NCBI RefSeq assembly: GCF_900119155.1
Contig: NZ_FPIR01000007.1
Location: 1 to 64,000 of the forward strand
Reading direction: 5' to 3'
DNA from: Ruminococcus sp. YE71
GTDB lineage: Bacteria > Bacillota > Clostridia > Oscillospirales > Ruminococcaceae
Length of the DNA: 64,000 nt
Shown here: positions 16,324 through 24,683 of the stretch, piece by piece
How positions within the stretch are numbered: position 1 is the first letter of the stretch
Layout of the letters: every line of letters starts with the position of its first letter
Made by a program: the position numbers and the translations under genes
The notes under the pieces: model-generated
What the model saw: only the letters and a program-made list of their open reading frames with translations
Told to the model about the DNA's origin: nothing
The model's database searches: none

Positions 16324-16628
16324 TATTTATACAGCGTGTTCATTGTTACGATCGAATCCTTGAAGTTTTCCTCGGCGTATCGGCTCATCTCTGCCATGCC
16401 CTCGATGTGGTTGCTGTGGATATTGATGTGCTGCGGCTTTTTACCGTTTTCCTTCATCCATTTTAGTATGTCGAGACCCGTGTGCTCTTCGCCGAGATGG
16501 TAATCAAGGCTCACAAATTCAAAATCCCCAAAGATATTGAAATACATTATGCAGTCCTCGTAGCTTCTGACACATTCAAAACCCTTGGGAAATTCTCTCG
16601 AATCATCAACGAATAGCTTAAGACCCAT
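16323..16628 (-). CDS. Cyclic-phosphate-processing receiver-domain protein (cREC)
   Basis: 101 residues. LFVDDSREFPKGFECVRSYEDCI followed by FVSLDYHLGEEHTGLDILKWM matches the cREC family, a receiver-like fold with an acidic pocket (DD near the N-terminus, LDYHLG in the middle). The family was proposed from comparative genomics to act on cyclic-phosphate RNA ends or nucleotides; this is not shown experimentally as far as I know. ATG preceded by GGGAGG. It follows recQ by 15 bp, so it is probably in a recQ/mnmM operon with nucleic-acid functions. Confidence 0.75.
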   Translation of the reverse strand: MGLKLFVDDSREFPKGFECVRSYEDCIMYFNIFGDFEFVSLDYHLGEEHTGLDILKWMKENGKKPQHINIHSNHIEGMAEMSRYAEENFKDSIVTMNTLYK

Positions 16629-16643
16629 GTTTTTTCCTCCCTT

Positions 16644-18857
16644 TCAGAAAGAACAATGCTCGGATATGAGCTTTTGTGCGGTGCGTTTCAGAACCAGAAC
16701 GGTGAGGGTGCCGTTTTCGGTGACTTTGGCGGAGAGCGCCATGCCGTTGATGCCGCCTTTGGGGGTGACGGTGCAGGCGTCGCCGTCGAAGCGGACGTAG
16801 CCGCCGTCGGTGAGGAAGTTCCGCACGAGTTCGAGGGCTTCGGCTTCGGGGATGTGGTTTTCGCCTGCGATTCGGGAGGCGGTCTCTTCGAGGGTAAGGG
16901 AGGCAGGGTAGATCTTCCTCATGGTCTCGTCGGCGAATTCCGACTGGGAGCGGCTTCGGCGTTCGAGGTCGCGCTCGGAAGCTGATACAGTCTCCTTGCT
17001 TCCGCCGCCGTTTTCGGCGAGGTAGGCGGAAATAACGGCTGTGAACTGTTCGCCGTAGCGTTCGGCTTTTTTCTGACCCACTCCCGACACCAGCAGGAAG
17101 CTCGTGTAATCGGTGGGCAGTTTGCGGCACATATCGTGGAGCGACGCGTCAGAGAAGATAATATAAGCAGGGACTTTCGCACTCTCGGCTATCTCGGAGC
17201 GAAGTTCGCGCAGACGGCCGAACAGCTCGGCGTTTTCCTCGTAGGCGCCGCCGCGGCTTCTGGTGCCTGCCAAAGCCCTGCCCTTCGGCTCCGACTTCTT
17301 GAACGCCATCGTGAACCTGCCGTCCTCGAACAGCAGTTCACGGGATTTCATGCCGAGTATCAGCTCGCCGAAGTCGCCCTTTCGCATATAGCCCTTGTCC
17401 ACCAGCCCGTTTATCACCTCGCGGATGCGGATGATGCTGGTGTCGCTCATGATACCGTAGGTCGAAAGCTCGTCGGCGTGGAACTGCTTTATCCTCTGCG
17501 CCTTCGAGCCGTGCAGAACGTCCGCCACGAAAGGCGCACCCATTTTCAGGCGTTTCTGGGCAAGGCGGTAGACGCAGCTGAGTATCTTCCGCGCCGCGAG
17601 GGTCACATCCTCGGTGACGAAATCCGCCGCGCAGTTGGAGCACTTGCAGCACATCGTCCCCGACTTCTCGCCGAAGTATTCGAGTATGTACTTGCGCAGG
17701 CAGTCGGTAGTGGTGCAGTAGCGGGTCATTTCGTCCAGGCGCTTGTAGTCGCGCTTGCGAAGTTTCAGGCGGGTCTCGTCGTCGAGGTCGGCGTCGTCGT
17801 TGGAGTTGTCGATGAGCCATCGGGCGGTCATGACATCCTTGCGCGAAAAAAGCAGCGTGCAGACCGCTTCACTGCCGTCGCGTCCTGCTCTGCCTGCTTC
17901 CTGATAGTATGCTTCAAGGTTCTTCGGCATATTGTAGTGTATGACGAAGCTGACGTTCGACTTGTCGATACCCATGCCGAAAGCGTTGGTGGCGGTCATG
18001 ACGCGGACGCGGTCATAGAGGAAGTCATCCTGATTGCGGCGGCGTTCCTCGTCGGACAGACCTGCGTGGTAACGGGTACAGAGTATGCCCTGTTCGTTCA
18101 GCTCGTCGCAGACCTGCTCCACCGCCTTGCGCGTCGCACAGTAGATTATACCCGACTGCCCCTCGTAGCTCTGAACAAGGCGCACGGTCTCGCCGAGCTT
18201 GTCCTTCGGCTCGCGAACCGCGAAGTAGAGGTTCTGTCGGTCAAAGCCCGTGGTCAGGCTGAAAGGGTCTTGCAGACCGAGCATATCCACGATGTCCCTG
18301 CGGACGATGTCGGTGGCGGTCGCCGTGAAAGCCGCCATTATCGGGCGGTTCGGCAGGCTCTCCGCGAACTCGCGTATTTTAAGGTAGGCAGGTCGGAAGT
18401 CCTGTCCCCACTGACTGACGCAGTGAGCTTCATCGACCGCTATCATCTCTATGGGGGCGCTCATGGCAAAGCTGCGGAAGGACGGCGCGTCGAGACGTTC
18501 GGGAGCCACGTAGATGAGCTTGTACGCCCCCTGCTCGGCTCTCGACATGGCGGTGGCGAACTGCGCGGACGTCAGCGAACTGTTGATGTAGGCGGTGGGT
18601 ATGCCCTGCTGTATCAGTGCGTTCACCTGGTCTTTCATCAGCGAGATGAGCGGAGAGATGACAAGGGTGATGCCGCGCATCATGATGGCAGGCAGCTGAT
18701 AGCAGACGGATTTTCCTGCGCCCGTCGGCATGACCCCCAGCACATCCCGCCGCGAGAGGATGCTGTCAACAAGCTGCTCCTGACCGCTGCGGAAGCCCTC
18801 GTGTCCGAAACAGCGTCTCAGCAGCTCGTATTTTACCCTTTCGATGTTCTTCTCCAT
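16644..18857 (-). CDS. recQ: ATP-dependent DNA helicase RecQ
   Basis: 737 residues. N-terminal SF2 helicase: FRSGQEQLVDSIL (motif 0), MPTGAGKS (Walker A), VDEAHC (motif II), TATA motif III; the second RecA domain ends with YYQEAGRAGRDG. Next come the RQC zinc-binding cysteines (MCCKCSNC, about 402-409) and a winged helix, then an HRDC domain (about 555-625). An extra C-terminal ~90 residues include a winged-helix-like segment (ETASRIAGENHIPEAEALEL). It unwinds recombination intermediates. ATG at 18857 with AAGGAAG upstream. Confidence 0.95.
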   Translation of the reverse strand: MEKNIERVKYELLRRCFGHEGFRSGQEQLVDSILSRRDVLGVMPTGAGKSVCYQLPAIMMRGITLVISPLISLMKDQVNALIQQGIPTAYINSSLTSAQFATAMSRAEQGAYKLIYVAPERLDAPSFRSFAMSAPIEMIAVDEAHCVSQWGQDFRPAYLKIREFAESLPNRPIMAAFTATATDIVRRDIVDMLGLQDPFSLTTGFDRQNLYFAVREPKDKLGETVRLVQSYEGQSGIIYCATRKAVEQVCDELNEQGILCTRYHAGLSDEERRRNQDDFLYDRVRVMTATNAFGMGIDKSNVSFVIHYNMPKNLEAYYQEAGRAGRDGSEAVCTLLFSRKDVMTARWLIDNSNDDADLDDETRLKLRKRDYKRLDEMTRYCTTTDCLRKYILEYFGEKSGTMCCKCSNCAADFVTEDVTLAARKILSCVYRLAQKRLKMGAPFVADVLHGSKAQRIKQFHADELSTYGIMSDTSIIRIREVINGLVDKGYMRKGDFGELILGMKSRELLFEDGRFTMAFKKSEPKGRALAGTRSRGGAYEENAELFGRLRELRSEIAESAKVPAYIIFSDASLHDMCRKLPTDYTSFLLVSGVGQKKAERYGEQFTAVISAYLAENGGGSKETVSASERDLERRSRSQSEFADETMRKIYPASLTLEETASRIAGENHIPEAEALELVRNFLTDGGYVRFDGDACTVTPKGGINGMALSAKVTENGTLTVLVLKRTAQKLISEHCSF

Positions 18858-18917
18858 TGAGAAGCTACTTCCTTTCTGTAACGGTCGGTGTTGTTTTGCC
18901 CGTGCCGCGCTTTTCTG

Positions 18918-19487
18918 TCAGCGCCCCTTGTATATCCTTACCGAAATGGGCGGCTCGTTGGGACGGTTCACGAACCGGCTCACAAGGGCGGTGTACTCCC
19001 TCACGGGCAGCTCGCTCATGAGTTTCAGCAGCGCGTCGCGCTCCTCGTAGCCCGTGTCCCTGCCGTAGTATATCGACAGACTCATGACACCGTCGGGCTT
19101 CAGAAGACGCAGACCCTTCTCGACTGCTTCGATGCTGGTGTCCTTGCGCGTGTTCACACTGTGGTCGCCCCCCGGCAGCCAGCCGAAGTTGAAAACTATC
19201 GCCGCAACCGTGCCCTCGTCAGCGTACTTGTCTATCTCCGAATGGCTCTCGCAGAATACCTCCGCACGCTCCGAAAATCCACGCTGCTCCAGCAGCTCGT
19301 TGGTGCTCTTCACCGCGTCGGGCTGGATGTCGAACGCCAGCACCTTTCCGCTTTCACCTACCAGCCCGCACAGAAACGCGGTGTCGTTGCCCCTTCCCGC
19401 TGTGCAGTCTATACAAAGGTCGCCCTCCTTAACGTGCGCCGCAAGAAACTCGTGCGCAAGCTGCACAGTCCCAAACTGACTTGCCAT
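18918..19487 (-). CDS. mnmM: MnmM-type tRNA methyltransferase (YtqB family)
   Basis: 189 residues, a class I SAM methyltransferase of the PF06962 family. SAM-binding motif CIDCTAGRGNDTAFL (about 25-39), motif II acidic end VLAFDIQ, and the diagnostic FNFGWLPGGDHSV block (about 99-111). B. subtilis YtqB/MnmM methylates nm5s2U34 to mnm5s2U34 in tRNA. Ribosome site AAGGAG. First gene of a probable mnmM-recQ-cREC operon, with repeat A4 directly upstream. Confidence 0.85.
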   Translation of the reverse strand: MASQFGTVQLAHEFLAAHVKEGDLCIDCTAGRGNDTAFLCGLVGESGKVLAFDIQPDAVKSTNELLEQRGFSERAEVFCESHSEIDKYADEGTVAAIVFNFGWLPGGDHSVNTRKDTSIEAVEKGLRLLKPDGVMSLSIYYGRDTGYEERDALLKLMSELPVREYTALVSRFVNRPNEPPISVRIYKGR

Positions 19488-19515
19488 CTTAACACTCCTT
19501 AATCATTGTTTGTGC

Positions 19516-19993
19516 TCTCTACGGGGGAGAGTGCGGGTCTTGCTGGGGGAAACCCGCCTTAGCTTCGCACGGCCGCCTTAGCTTCGCACGGCCGCCTTAG
19601 CTTCGCACGGCCGCCTTAGCTTCGCACGGCCGCCTTAGCTTCGCACGGCCGCCTTAGCTTCGCACGGCTAGAAGAAAGGTTCTCCCCCAGACCCCTTTCC
19701 AAAGACTTTTAATATGTCGTTCGTTTGATGTGGCAGGGAAGATAGACTATCACCGCTTCAAGAGTGACTATCTGAAAAAATTTCCGCAAATGAGGTGTAA
19801 ACCTCTATCGAACGTCTTTTTGGCAAAGGACGCGCTATATAGTAGAAGAACCACCATCTTCCCGATCAACACAAATTAGTAAAGAAGCACCAACAAGCCA
19901 AAAAGTATTAAAAGTTTTAGGAAAGGGGTTTGGGGGAGAACCCTTTTTCAAAAGGGTTTCCCCCAAGAATTCCCGCACTCTCCCCACCGAGAG
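19516..19993 (+). repeat. Family A palindromic repeat, copy A4 with 6-unit tandem array
   Basis: Complete copy with extended ends: CGGGGGAGAGTGCGGG on the left, CCCGCACTCTCCCC on the right. The left hairpin (GGGGGAAACC ... GAAGAAAGGTTCTCCCCC) is interrupted at its apex by six 19-bp units. The core (GGGAAGATAGACTATCACC, GTCTTTTTGGCAAAGGAC) and right hairpin (19933-19964) are intact. It fills the gap between mnmM and the flavodoxin-fold gene. Confidence 0.92.
19555..19668 (+). repeat. Tandem array, 6 x 19 bp
   Basis: Six perfect copies of CGCCTTAGCTTCGCACGGC, without spacers, starting at 19555, 19574, 19593, 19612, 19631 and 19650. It lies at the apex of the left hairpin of repeat A4. Confidence 0.98.
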
Positions 19994-20075
19994 AGCGGTC
20001 TATTTCATTATAGCATAATTTGAGGGGAAAGTGTGGGGCGGATGGGAAATTCGGCGAAATATACAACTGCGGGGG

Positions 20076-20104
20076 TTGAAAAGAGGGGGAATATGTGGTA
20101 TAAT
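20076..20104 (+). promoter_or_regulatory. Promoter of the flavodoxin-fold/mscS operon
   Basis: TTGAAA (20076-20081), 17-bp spacer, TATAAT (20099-20104), 37 bp before the ATG. Confidence 0.85.
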
Positions 20105-20140
20105 ATTATTTAGAATATTTTTTGGAAGGCGGGTGTTGGT

Positions 20141-20713
20141 ATGAAAACATTGTATGTTAATGCTGCGGTCAGGAGCGGGTCTCGGACGGCGGAGCTTGCG
20201 CGTGAGGTGCTGGGGCATCTCGGCGGCGACGTGACGGAGATAAGACCTCACGAGTGCGGTTTTCCCGTTGCGGACGAGGGGTTTCTTGCGAAGCGTGACA
20301 AAGCCTGTGCCGCGGGGAATCTTTCGGGAGAGATGTTCTCGGCAGCAAGGCAGTTTGCGCAGGCTGACACCATCGTCATCGCGGCGCCGTTCTGGGACTT
20401 GTCGTTCCCTGCCGCGCTGAAACAGTACTTTGAACAAATAAACGTCGTCGGGCTGACCTTCACCTACCGCGATGGCAGACCAGTCAGCCTCTGCCGTGCG
20501 AAACGGCTTTTCTACGTCACCACCGCAGGGGGCAGGATATTCTCGGCGGAGTACGGGTTCGGGTACGTCAGGGCGCTGGCGGAGAGCTTTTACGGGATAG
20601 GCGAATGCGTCATGTTCTCGGCGGAAAGGCTGGATGAATACGGCTTCGACGCCGACGCCGCCATGGAACAGGCAAAACACGAGATAGGGGTGTACTTCTC
20701 ACGACAAGGATAA
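20141..20713 (+). CDS. Flavodoxin-fold NAD(P)H-dependent oxidoreductase
   Basis: 190 residues of the AzoR/NQO-like family. FMN-phosphate loop near the N-terminus (NAAVRSGSRTAEL), the TIVIAAPFWDLSFPAALKQYFEQI block typical of these enzymes (about 78-101), and TTAGGRIFSAEYGFGYVRAL near the isoalloxazine site. Likely a cytoplasmic FMN-dependent quinone or azo reductase; substrate unknown. GGAAGGCGGG ribosome site. It is 5 bp ahead of mscS. Confidence 0.85.
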   Translation: MKTLYVNAAVRSGSRTAELAREVLGHLGGDVTEIRPHECGFPVADEGFLAKRDKACAAGNLSGEMFSAARQFAQADTIVIAAPFWDLSFPAALKQYFEQINVVGLTFTYRDGRPVSLCRAKRLFYVTTAGGRIFSAEYGFGYVRALAESFYGIGECVMFSAERLDEYGFDADAAMEQAKHEIGVYFSRQG

Positions 20714-20718
20714 AACTT

Positions 20719-21510
20719 ATGGAATTTCTGGAGACACTGCCGGAAAACAAACTCTTCCTCCGCACGGCGAAGTCGCTGGGGCTCATCATCGCCGTCTGGA
20801 TAGGGTGGACGATATTCAAGAGCGCATATGAGCGCTTCATTACAAAGCGCGAGGGGCTCAGGGGTGCTACGGGCACCTTCACGACCGCGGCTCTCGGCAT
20901 CATAAGGGTCGCCGTCATGCTGCTGACCGCCATAGCAGTCTTGCAGATAAACGGCGTGAACGTGACTTCGCTGGTGGCAGGTCTCGGTATCGTCAGCGTT
21001 ATCGTGGGTCTTGCCTTGCAGGATATGCTGAAGGACGTCATCATGGGCATACATATCCTCTCGGACAATTTCTTCCGCGTCGGCGATGTGGTGAAATACG
21101 GCGACATCGAAGGCACGGTGGTGGACTTCAATCTCCACACCACGAAGATACGCAGCATCGACACGCGTGACGTGATGGTGGTCTGCAACCGCTGTATCGA
21201 CACGGTGGTGAAGCGCTCGACGATGACGGACATCGACATCGGGCTTTCCTACGAGGACGACTACCGCAGGGTAAACGAGGTCATGAAGGGCATCTGCGCA
21301 AGGATAGGCGGCATGGAAGGCATCGACAGGTGCGAATATAAGGGCACACAGGATTTCGGCGAGTCCGCGGTCATCTACAGAGTGCGCATCTTCTGCCGAC
21401 CCGAACAGCGTCCCGAGCTCAGACGCTGCTGTCTCAGGCTGATACAGTACGAGCTGACAAGGGCGGGGCTCAGGATACCCTATCAGCAGATAGACGTTCA
21501 CAGCGTGTGA
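20719..21510 (+). CDS. mscS: MscS-family mechanosensitive channel
   Basis: 263 residues, three membrane helices. The pore helix TM3 region is LVAGLGIVSVIVGLALQDMLKDVIMGIHIL (about 84-113), followed by the MscS beta domain FRVGDVVKYGDIEGTVVDFNLHTTKIRSIDTRDV and a C-terminal alpha/beta domain. It opens on membrane tension to release solutes in osmotic downshock. Co-transcribed with the preceding oxidoreductase. Confidence 0.92.
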   Translation: MEFLETLPENKLFLRTAKSLGLIIAVWIGWTIFKSAYERFITKREGLRGATGTFTTAALGIIRVAVMLLTAIAVLQINGVNVTSLVAGLGIVSVIVGLALQDMLKDVIMGIHILSDNFFRVGDVVKYGDIEGTVVDFNLHTTKIRSIDTRDVMVVCNRCIDTVVKRSTMTDIDIGLSYEDDYRRVNEVMKGICARIGGMEGIDRCEYKGTQDFGESAVIYRVRIFCRPEQRPELRRCCLRLIQYELTRAGLRIPYQQIDVHSV

Positions 21511-21580
21511 ACCCCTGCCGTTTCGTTCGTTTCGACAAAAGAACGGCAGTCTGTGAAGGCCCATTTCGGAAAAACGGCAA

Positions 21581-21609
21581 TTGCTTTTCACGAGCGTTTG
21601 TGTTATAAT
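21581..21609 (+). promoter_or_regulatory. Promoter of the permease gene
   Basis: TTGCTT (21581-21586), 17-bp spacer, TATAAT (21604-21609), 50 bp before the ATG at 21660. Confidence 0.8.
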
Positions 21610-21659
21610 CTTCTTTGGCATTCTCAAAAACGAGACACAGCCGCGAAAAGGAACGGAAT

Positions 21660-22805
21660 ATGGAAAAAATAAAAGCATTTCTCAAAAAGGAGCTGATGCT
21701 CACGGTCTCGGCGGCGGCTGCTGCCGCGGCGATGTTCATCACTCCCCCGAGCAGACGGCTGCTCACCGACATCGACTGGAAAACGCTCGGCACTCTGCTG
21801 ATGATGCTGTGCGTGCTGGAAGGCTTCAAGCAGGAGAACGTCCTCAGACCGCTGGTGGCGTTCACGTCGAAGCTGAAAAAAATGACGAGCGTTTCGCTGT
21901 TTCTGATATTCGGGGTGTTCTTCACCTCGATGTTCGTTACGAACGACGTTTCGCTCATAATCTTCGTCCCGCTGACGATACTCATCTTCCGCGGCGCGGA
22001 CAAGGAAAAATACATACTCCCCGTCATCTCGATGGAGAACATCGCCGCTATCAGAGGTTCTCTGCTGACCCCCTTCGGCAGTCCGCAGAACCTGTTCCTC
22101 TACGGAAAGTCGGGGACAAGCGCGAAGAACTTCATGCTCCATATGCTGCCGCTGAACCTTATGTCGGCGGTGCTGCTGGTGATATTCGTGATGGTGCTCT
22201 ACCGAAAGGACATCCGCGAGCCTATCGAGGTCGATCCCGAAAAGACTTCCTCATCATGGGCGCCCGAGGGTAAGGTGAAAAGGATAGCCTACAGCCTGCT
22301 GTTCCTGTTCGTGATAGGCGTCATCGTGACGCGCACACCTTACTGGTACATCGCGCTGGCAGTGGTGCTGGCAGTCATCGTGGCGGTTGACAGAGGGCTG
22401 TTCCGCAAGGTCGATTACGTGCTGCTGTTCACCTTCCTCTGCTTCTTCATCTTCTCGTCCTCGATAGCCGCAAACGACAGCATCTCGCGCTTTCTCGGCA
22501 AGGCGGTGGCAGGACACGAGTACTGGTGGAGCATCGGGCTCAGTCAGCTTATATCGAATGTGCCTGCGTCCATCGTGCTGTACCCCTTCACCGAGAATTT
22601 CGCAGGGCTGATATACGGCGCGGATACGGCAGGTCTCGTGTCGCTCATCGGGTCGCTGGCAAGCGTCATAAACTACCGCATCTACGTCCGCGAATACCCC
22701 GACTGCGGCGGAAAGTTCATCAAGGTGTTCACCCTCGTGAGCTGGGCGTTCTTCGCAGTTGTGGTGATACCCGGCTACCTCCTCAGCAGCTGGAGATTCT
22801 TCTGA
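21660..22805 (+). CDS. Ion-transporter-superfamily anion permease (CitMHS/ArsB/SLC13-like)
   Basis: 381 residues, about 10-11 membrane helices. Two hairpin-loop motifs of this superfamily are visible in the two halves: TNDVSLIIFVPLTIL (first half) and SNVPASIVLYPFTEN (second half), with GSPQNLFLYGKSG after the first. Such proteins carry arsenite, dicarboxylates or related anions; the substrate here is not evident. ATG at 21660 with AAAAGGAA 6 nt upstream. Stand-alone gene. Confidence 0.8.
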   Translation: MEKIKAFLKKELMLTVSAAAAAAAMFITPPSRRLLTDIDWKTLGTLLMMLCVLEGFKQENVLRPLVAFTSKLKKMTSVSLFLIFGVFFTSMFVTNDVSLIIFVPLTILIFRGADKEKYILPVISMENIAAIRGSLLTPFGSPQNLFLYGKSGTSAKNFMLHMLPLNLMSAVLLVIFVMVLYRKDIREPIEVDPEKTSSSWAPEGKVKRIAYSLLFLFVIGVIVTRTPYWYIALAVVLAVIVAVDRGLFRKVDYVLLFTFLCFFIFSSSIAANDSISRFLGKAVAGHEYWWSIGLSQLISNVPASIVLYPFTENFAGLIYGADTAGLVSLIGSLASVINYRIYVREYPDCGGKFIKVFTLVSWAFFAVVVIPGYLLSSWRFF

Positions 22806-22817
22806 AAAAAAGAAACT

Positions 22818-22857
22818 TCCCCCGACGTACCGCCAAAGCTGCGTCGGGGATTTTTTG
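22818..22857 (+). terminator. Terminator of the permease gene
   Basis: CCCCGACG / CGTCGGGG stem (about 22819-22827 and 22842-22849) followed by TTTTTT. Confidence 0.9.
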
Positions 22858-22876
22858 AATTTTTTCACAAAAAGGC

Positions 22877-22905
22877 TTGAACAATAGATGAATTTATGGT
22901 AAAAT
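22877..22905 (+). promoter_or_regulatory. Promoter of the GAF-GGDEF gene
   Basis: TTGAAC (22877-22882), 17-bp spacer, TAAAAT (22900-22905); a second -10-like TATAAT follows closely. The predicted leader (~22912-23010) contains the solo family A hairpin A5. Confidence 0.7.
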
Positions 22906-22918
22906 ATAATATAGGGCG

Positions 22919-22978
22919 TGGTTCTTAACGGGGGAAACCTTTCTGAAGAAAGGGTCTCCCCCAAGACAGACCCGCAGT
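22919..22978 (+). repeat. Family A solo terminal hairpin (A5) in a gene leader
   Basis: One hairpin GGGGGAAACCTTTCTGAAG ... TCTCCCCC (22929-22963) with the outer end ACCCGCAGTCAGTG, and no element body. It sits between the promoter at 22877 and the ribosome site of the GGDEF gene. Confidence 0.8.
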
Positions 22979-23010
22979 CAGTGAAAATTAAAGAACAAGG
23001 AGGCAATTAT

Positions 23011-24438
23011 ATGGATTTTCAGTCATGGATAGGGAACGTTGAGGGTGCGGCGAGCATTTATGCGTTTGACATACATTCCGACGGGAGTTTTAGCGAGATA
23101 CGGCTGATGGCGTTCAACAGCAAGAACTTCTTCATGAACAGTCTGCCGCCCGAAGCCCCGAAGTTCTATCCCGGGATACCCTACAGGACGTATTTCACCG
23201 ACCTGAATTTCGAGAGCTTCGTATACAAGAGCGCAAGCACGCGCGAGCCGCTCTACTCCTACGTCAACGCGCGCGGCGTGTGGCTAAAGGGCTTCTATCT
23301 GCCCATCGACAAGCCTGTTGACCCTTCGGGCGGAGCGGCGAAGCCTGCCGAGAATTCCGACGGTTCACGGACGGTCTACTGCCTGTACACCGCCACCTTC
23401 TCGCCCGAGGTCGAGACCGACTCGATGAACCAGCGCTCCACCGACATCTCAAACGCGGTCATGAACATCAGCATCAAGCTCCACGAGACCAACGACTTCT
23501 ACCAGAACATGGCTGCCGCGGCAGGCGAGATAATGGATTTCTGCGGCGCGGAAAGATGCTCGCTCTACATGGTCGATACGAGCAATCAGAAATGCTGCTT
23601 CATCAACAGGCACGGCGTTCAGGAAGCGCGGCTGAAACAGTTCGCCGAGGAGATGGAGTGTACCCCCTTCGAGCTGGCGATGCACTGGGAGAAAGACCTC
23701 GCAAACAGCGACTGCCTGCTGCTGGATGACCTGAAAGTCATCGAGGAGCGCGACCCTCTCTGGTACAGATCGCTGAACAAAAACGAAATCAGAAGTCTCA
23801 TACTCTTCGCGGTGCGGTTCAATCATATGCTGGTGGGCTACATCTGGGCGGCGAATTTCGACACCTCGAAGATGATGAAGATAAAAGAGACCCTCGAACT
23901 CAGCACCTTCATGATAGGCGCGGTCATCGCGAACCATCAGCTGGTGTCACGCCTTGAAGTGAAGAGCTCCATCGACGGGCTGACACAGGTCAGCAACCGC
24001 AACGCCATGAACGAACGCGTCGATGCCTTTGTCACGGGCAGGGAAAAACTTCCCGAACGGATGGGCATCGTATTTGCCGACCTCAACGGTCTCAAGACCG
24101 TCAACGACAAGCAGGGTCACGACGCCGGCGACAGACTGCTCAGCAACGCAGGCTCGCTTCTCAGGGTCGTGTTCGGCGAACACGAGATATACCGCGCAGG
24201 CGGCGATGAGTTCGTGGTGTTCTGCCCCGATATTGGCGAGAAAAAACTCGCACAGCTGGCGGCACAGCTCCGCGCCCTCGCCGACAGCACCGAGGACGTG
24301 AGCTTCGCCATAGGTACGGTCAGCTGCTCGGGCGAGTACGACATATGCCGCGCTATGCAGACCGCCGACGAGAATATGTACAAGGATAAAGAGGAATTCT
24401 ACCGCCTTCACCCCGAAAAAGACCGCCGCAAGACCTGA
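23011..24438 (+). CDS. Diguanylate cyclase with GAF domain
   Basis: 475 residues. The N-terminal ~165 residues are an unassigned sensory region, then a GAF-like domain (about 165-310) and a C-terminal GGDEF domain (about 315-470) with the intact active-site motif YRAGGDEFVVF. The inhibitory I-site (RxxD five residues before the motif) is absent (FGEH in its place), so product inhibition is not expected. No signal peptide or membrane helix; cytoplasmic. It should make cyclic di-GMP. ATG chosen for AAGGAGG 8 nt upstream; upstream in-frame sequence is repeat-derived. Confidence 0.9.
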   Translation: MDFQSWIGNVEGAASIYAFDIHSDGSFSEIRLMAFNSKNFFMNSLPPEAPKFYPGIPYRTYFTDLNFESFVYKSASTREPLYSYVNARGVWLKGFYLPIDKPVDPSGGAAKPAENSDGSRTVYCLYTATFSPEVETDSMNQRSTDISNAVMNISIKLHETNDFYQNMAAAAGEIMDFCGAERCSLYMVDTSNQKCCFINRHGVQEARLKQFAEEMECTPFELAMHWEKDLANSDCLLLDDLKVIEERDPLWYRSLNKNEIRSLILFAVRFNHMLVGYIWAANFDTSKMMKIKETLELSTFMIGAVIANHQLVSRLEVKSSIDGLTQVSNRNAMNERVDAFVTGREKLPERMGIVFADLNGLKTVNDKQGHDAGDRLLSNAGSLLRVVFGEHEIYRAGGDEFVVFCPDIGEKKLAQLAAQLRALADSTEDVSFAIGTVSCSGEYDICRAMQTADENMYKDKEEFYRLHPEKDRRKT

Positions 24439-24443
24439 CAGAT

Positions 24444-24486
24444 AATATCGGCAGAGAGCATCGTGCTTTCTGCCGATATTTTTTTG
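24444..24486 (+). terminator. Terminator of the GAF-GGDEF gene
   Basis: 12-bp stem AATATCGGCAGA / TCTGCCGATATT (24444-24455, 24469-24480) followed by a T run. Confidence 0.92.
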
Positions 24487-24534
24487 CCCGTTTTGTGCAT
24501 TCGGACGAATTTAGATTTTTTCTAAATACCTTTG

Positions 24535-24683
24535 AACTGCGGGTTTAACTGGTGGAAACCTTACAGTTCTATCCTATTCAGTTGTTATCTCTTGAAGCGG
24601 TGATAGCCTGTCTTCCCGATCACGTCTAACGAACGACATATTAAAAGTTTTAGTGAGGGTCTTCCCCCAAGAAAAAACCACAC
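24535..24683 (-). repeat. Family A repeat fragment (A6)
   Basis: Starts ACTGCGGGTTTAACTGGTGGAAACC, then carries GTTATCTCTTGAAGCGGTGATAG, CATATTAAAAGTTTTAG and TCTTCCCCCAAG ... CACACTCAC. Internal deletion copy; its right end reaches the stop codon of the histidine kinase gene. Shares the segment CAGTTCTATCCTATTCAGTT with copy A7. Confidence 0.75.

Noticed and set aside
17136-18860. A 574-codon frame opposite recQ, and similar long frames opposite ilvB, PL11 and the early genes
   Set aside because: Antisense shadows of conserved genes.
19555-19668. The 19-bp array as a CRISPR array
   Set aside because: Units are directly adjacent with no spacers, and no cas genes are in the window.
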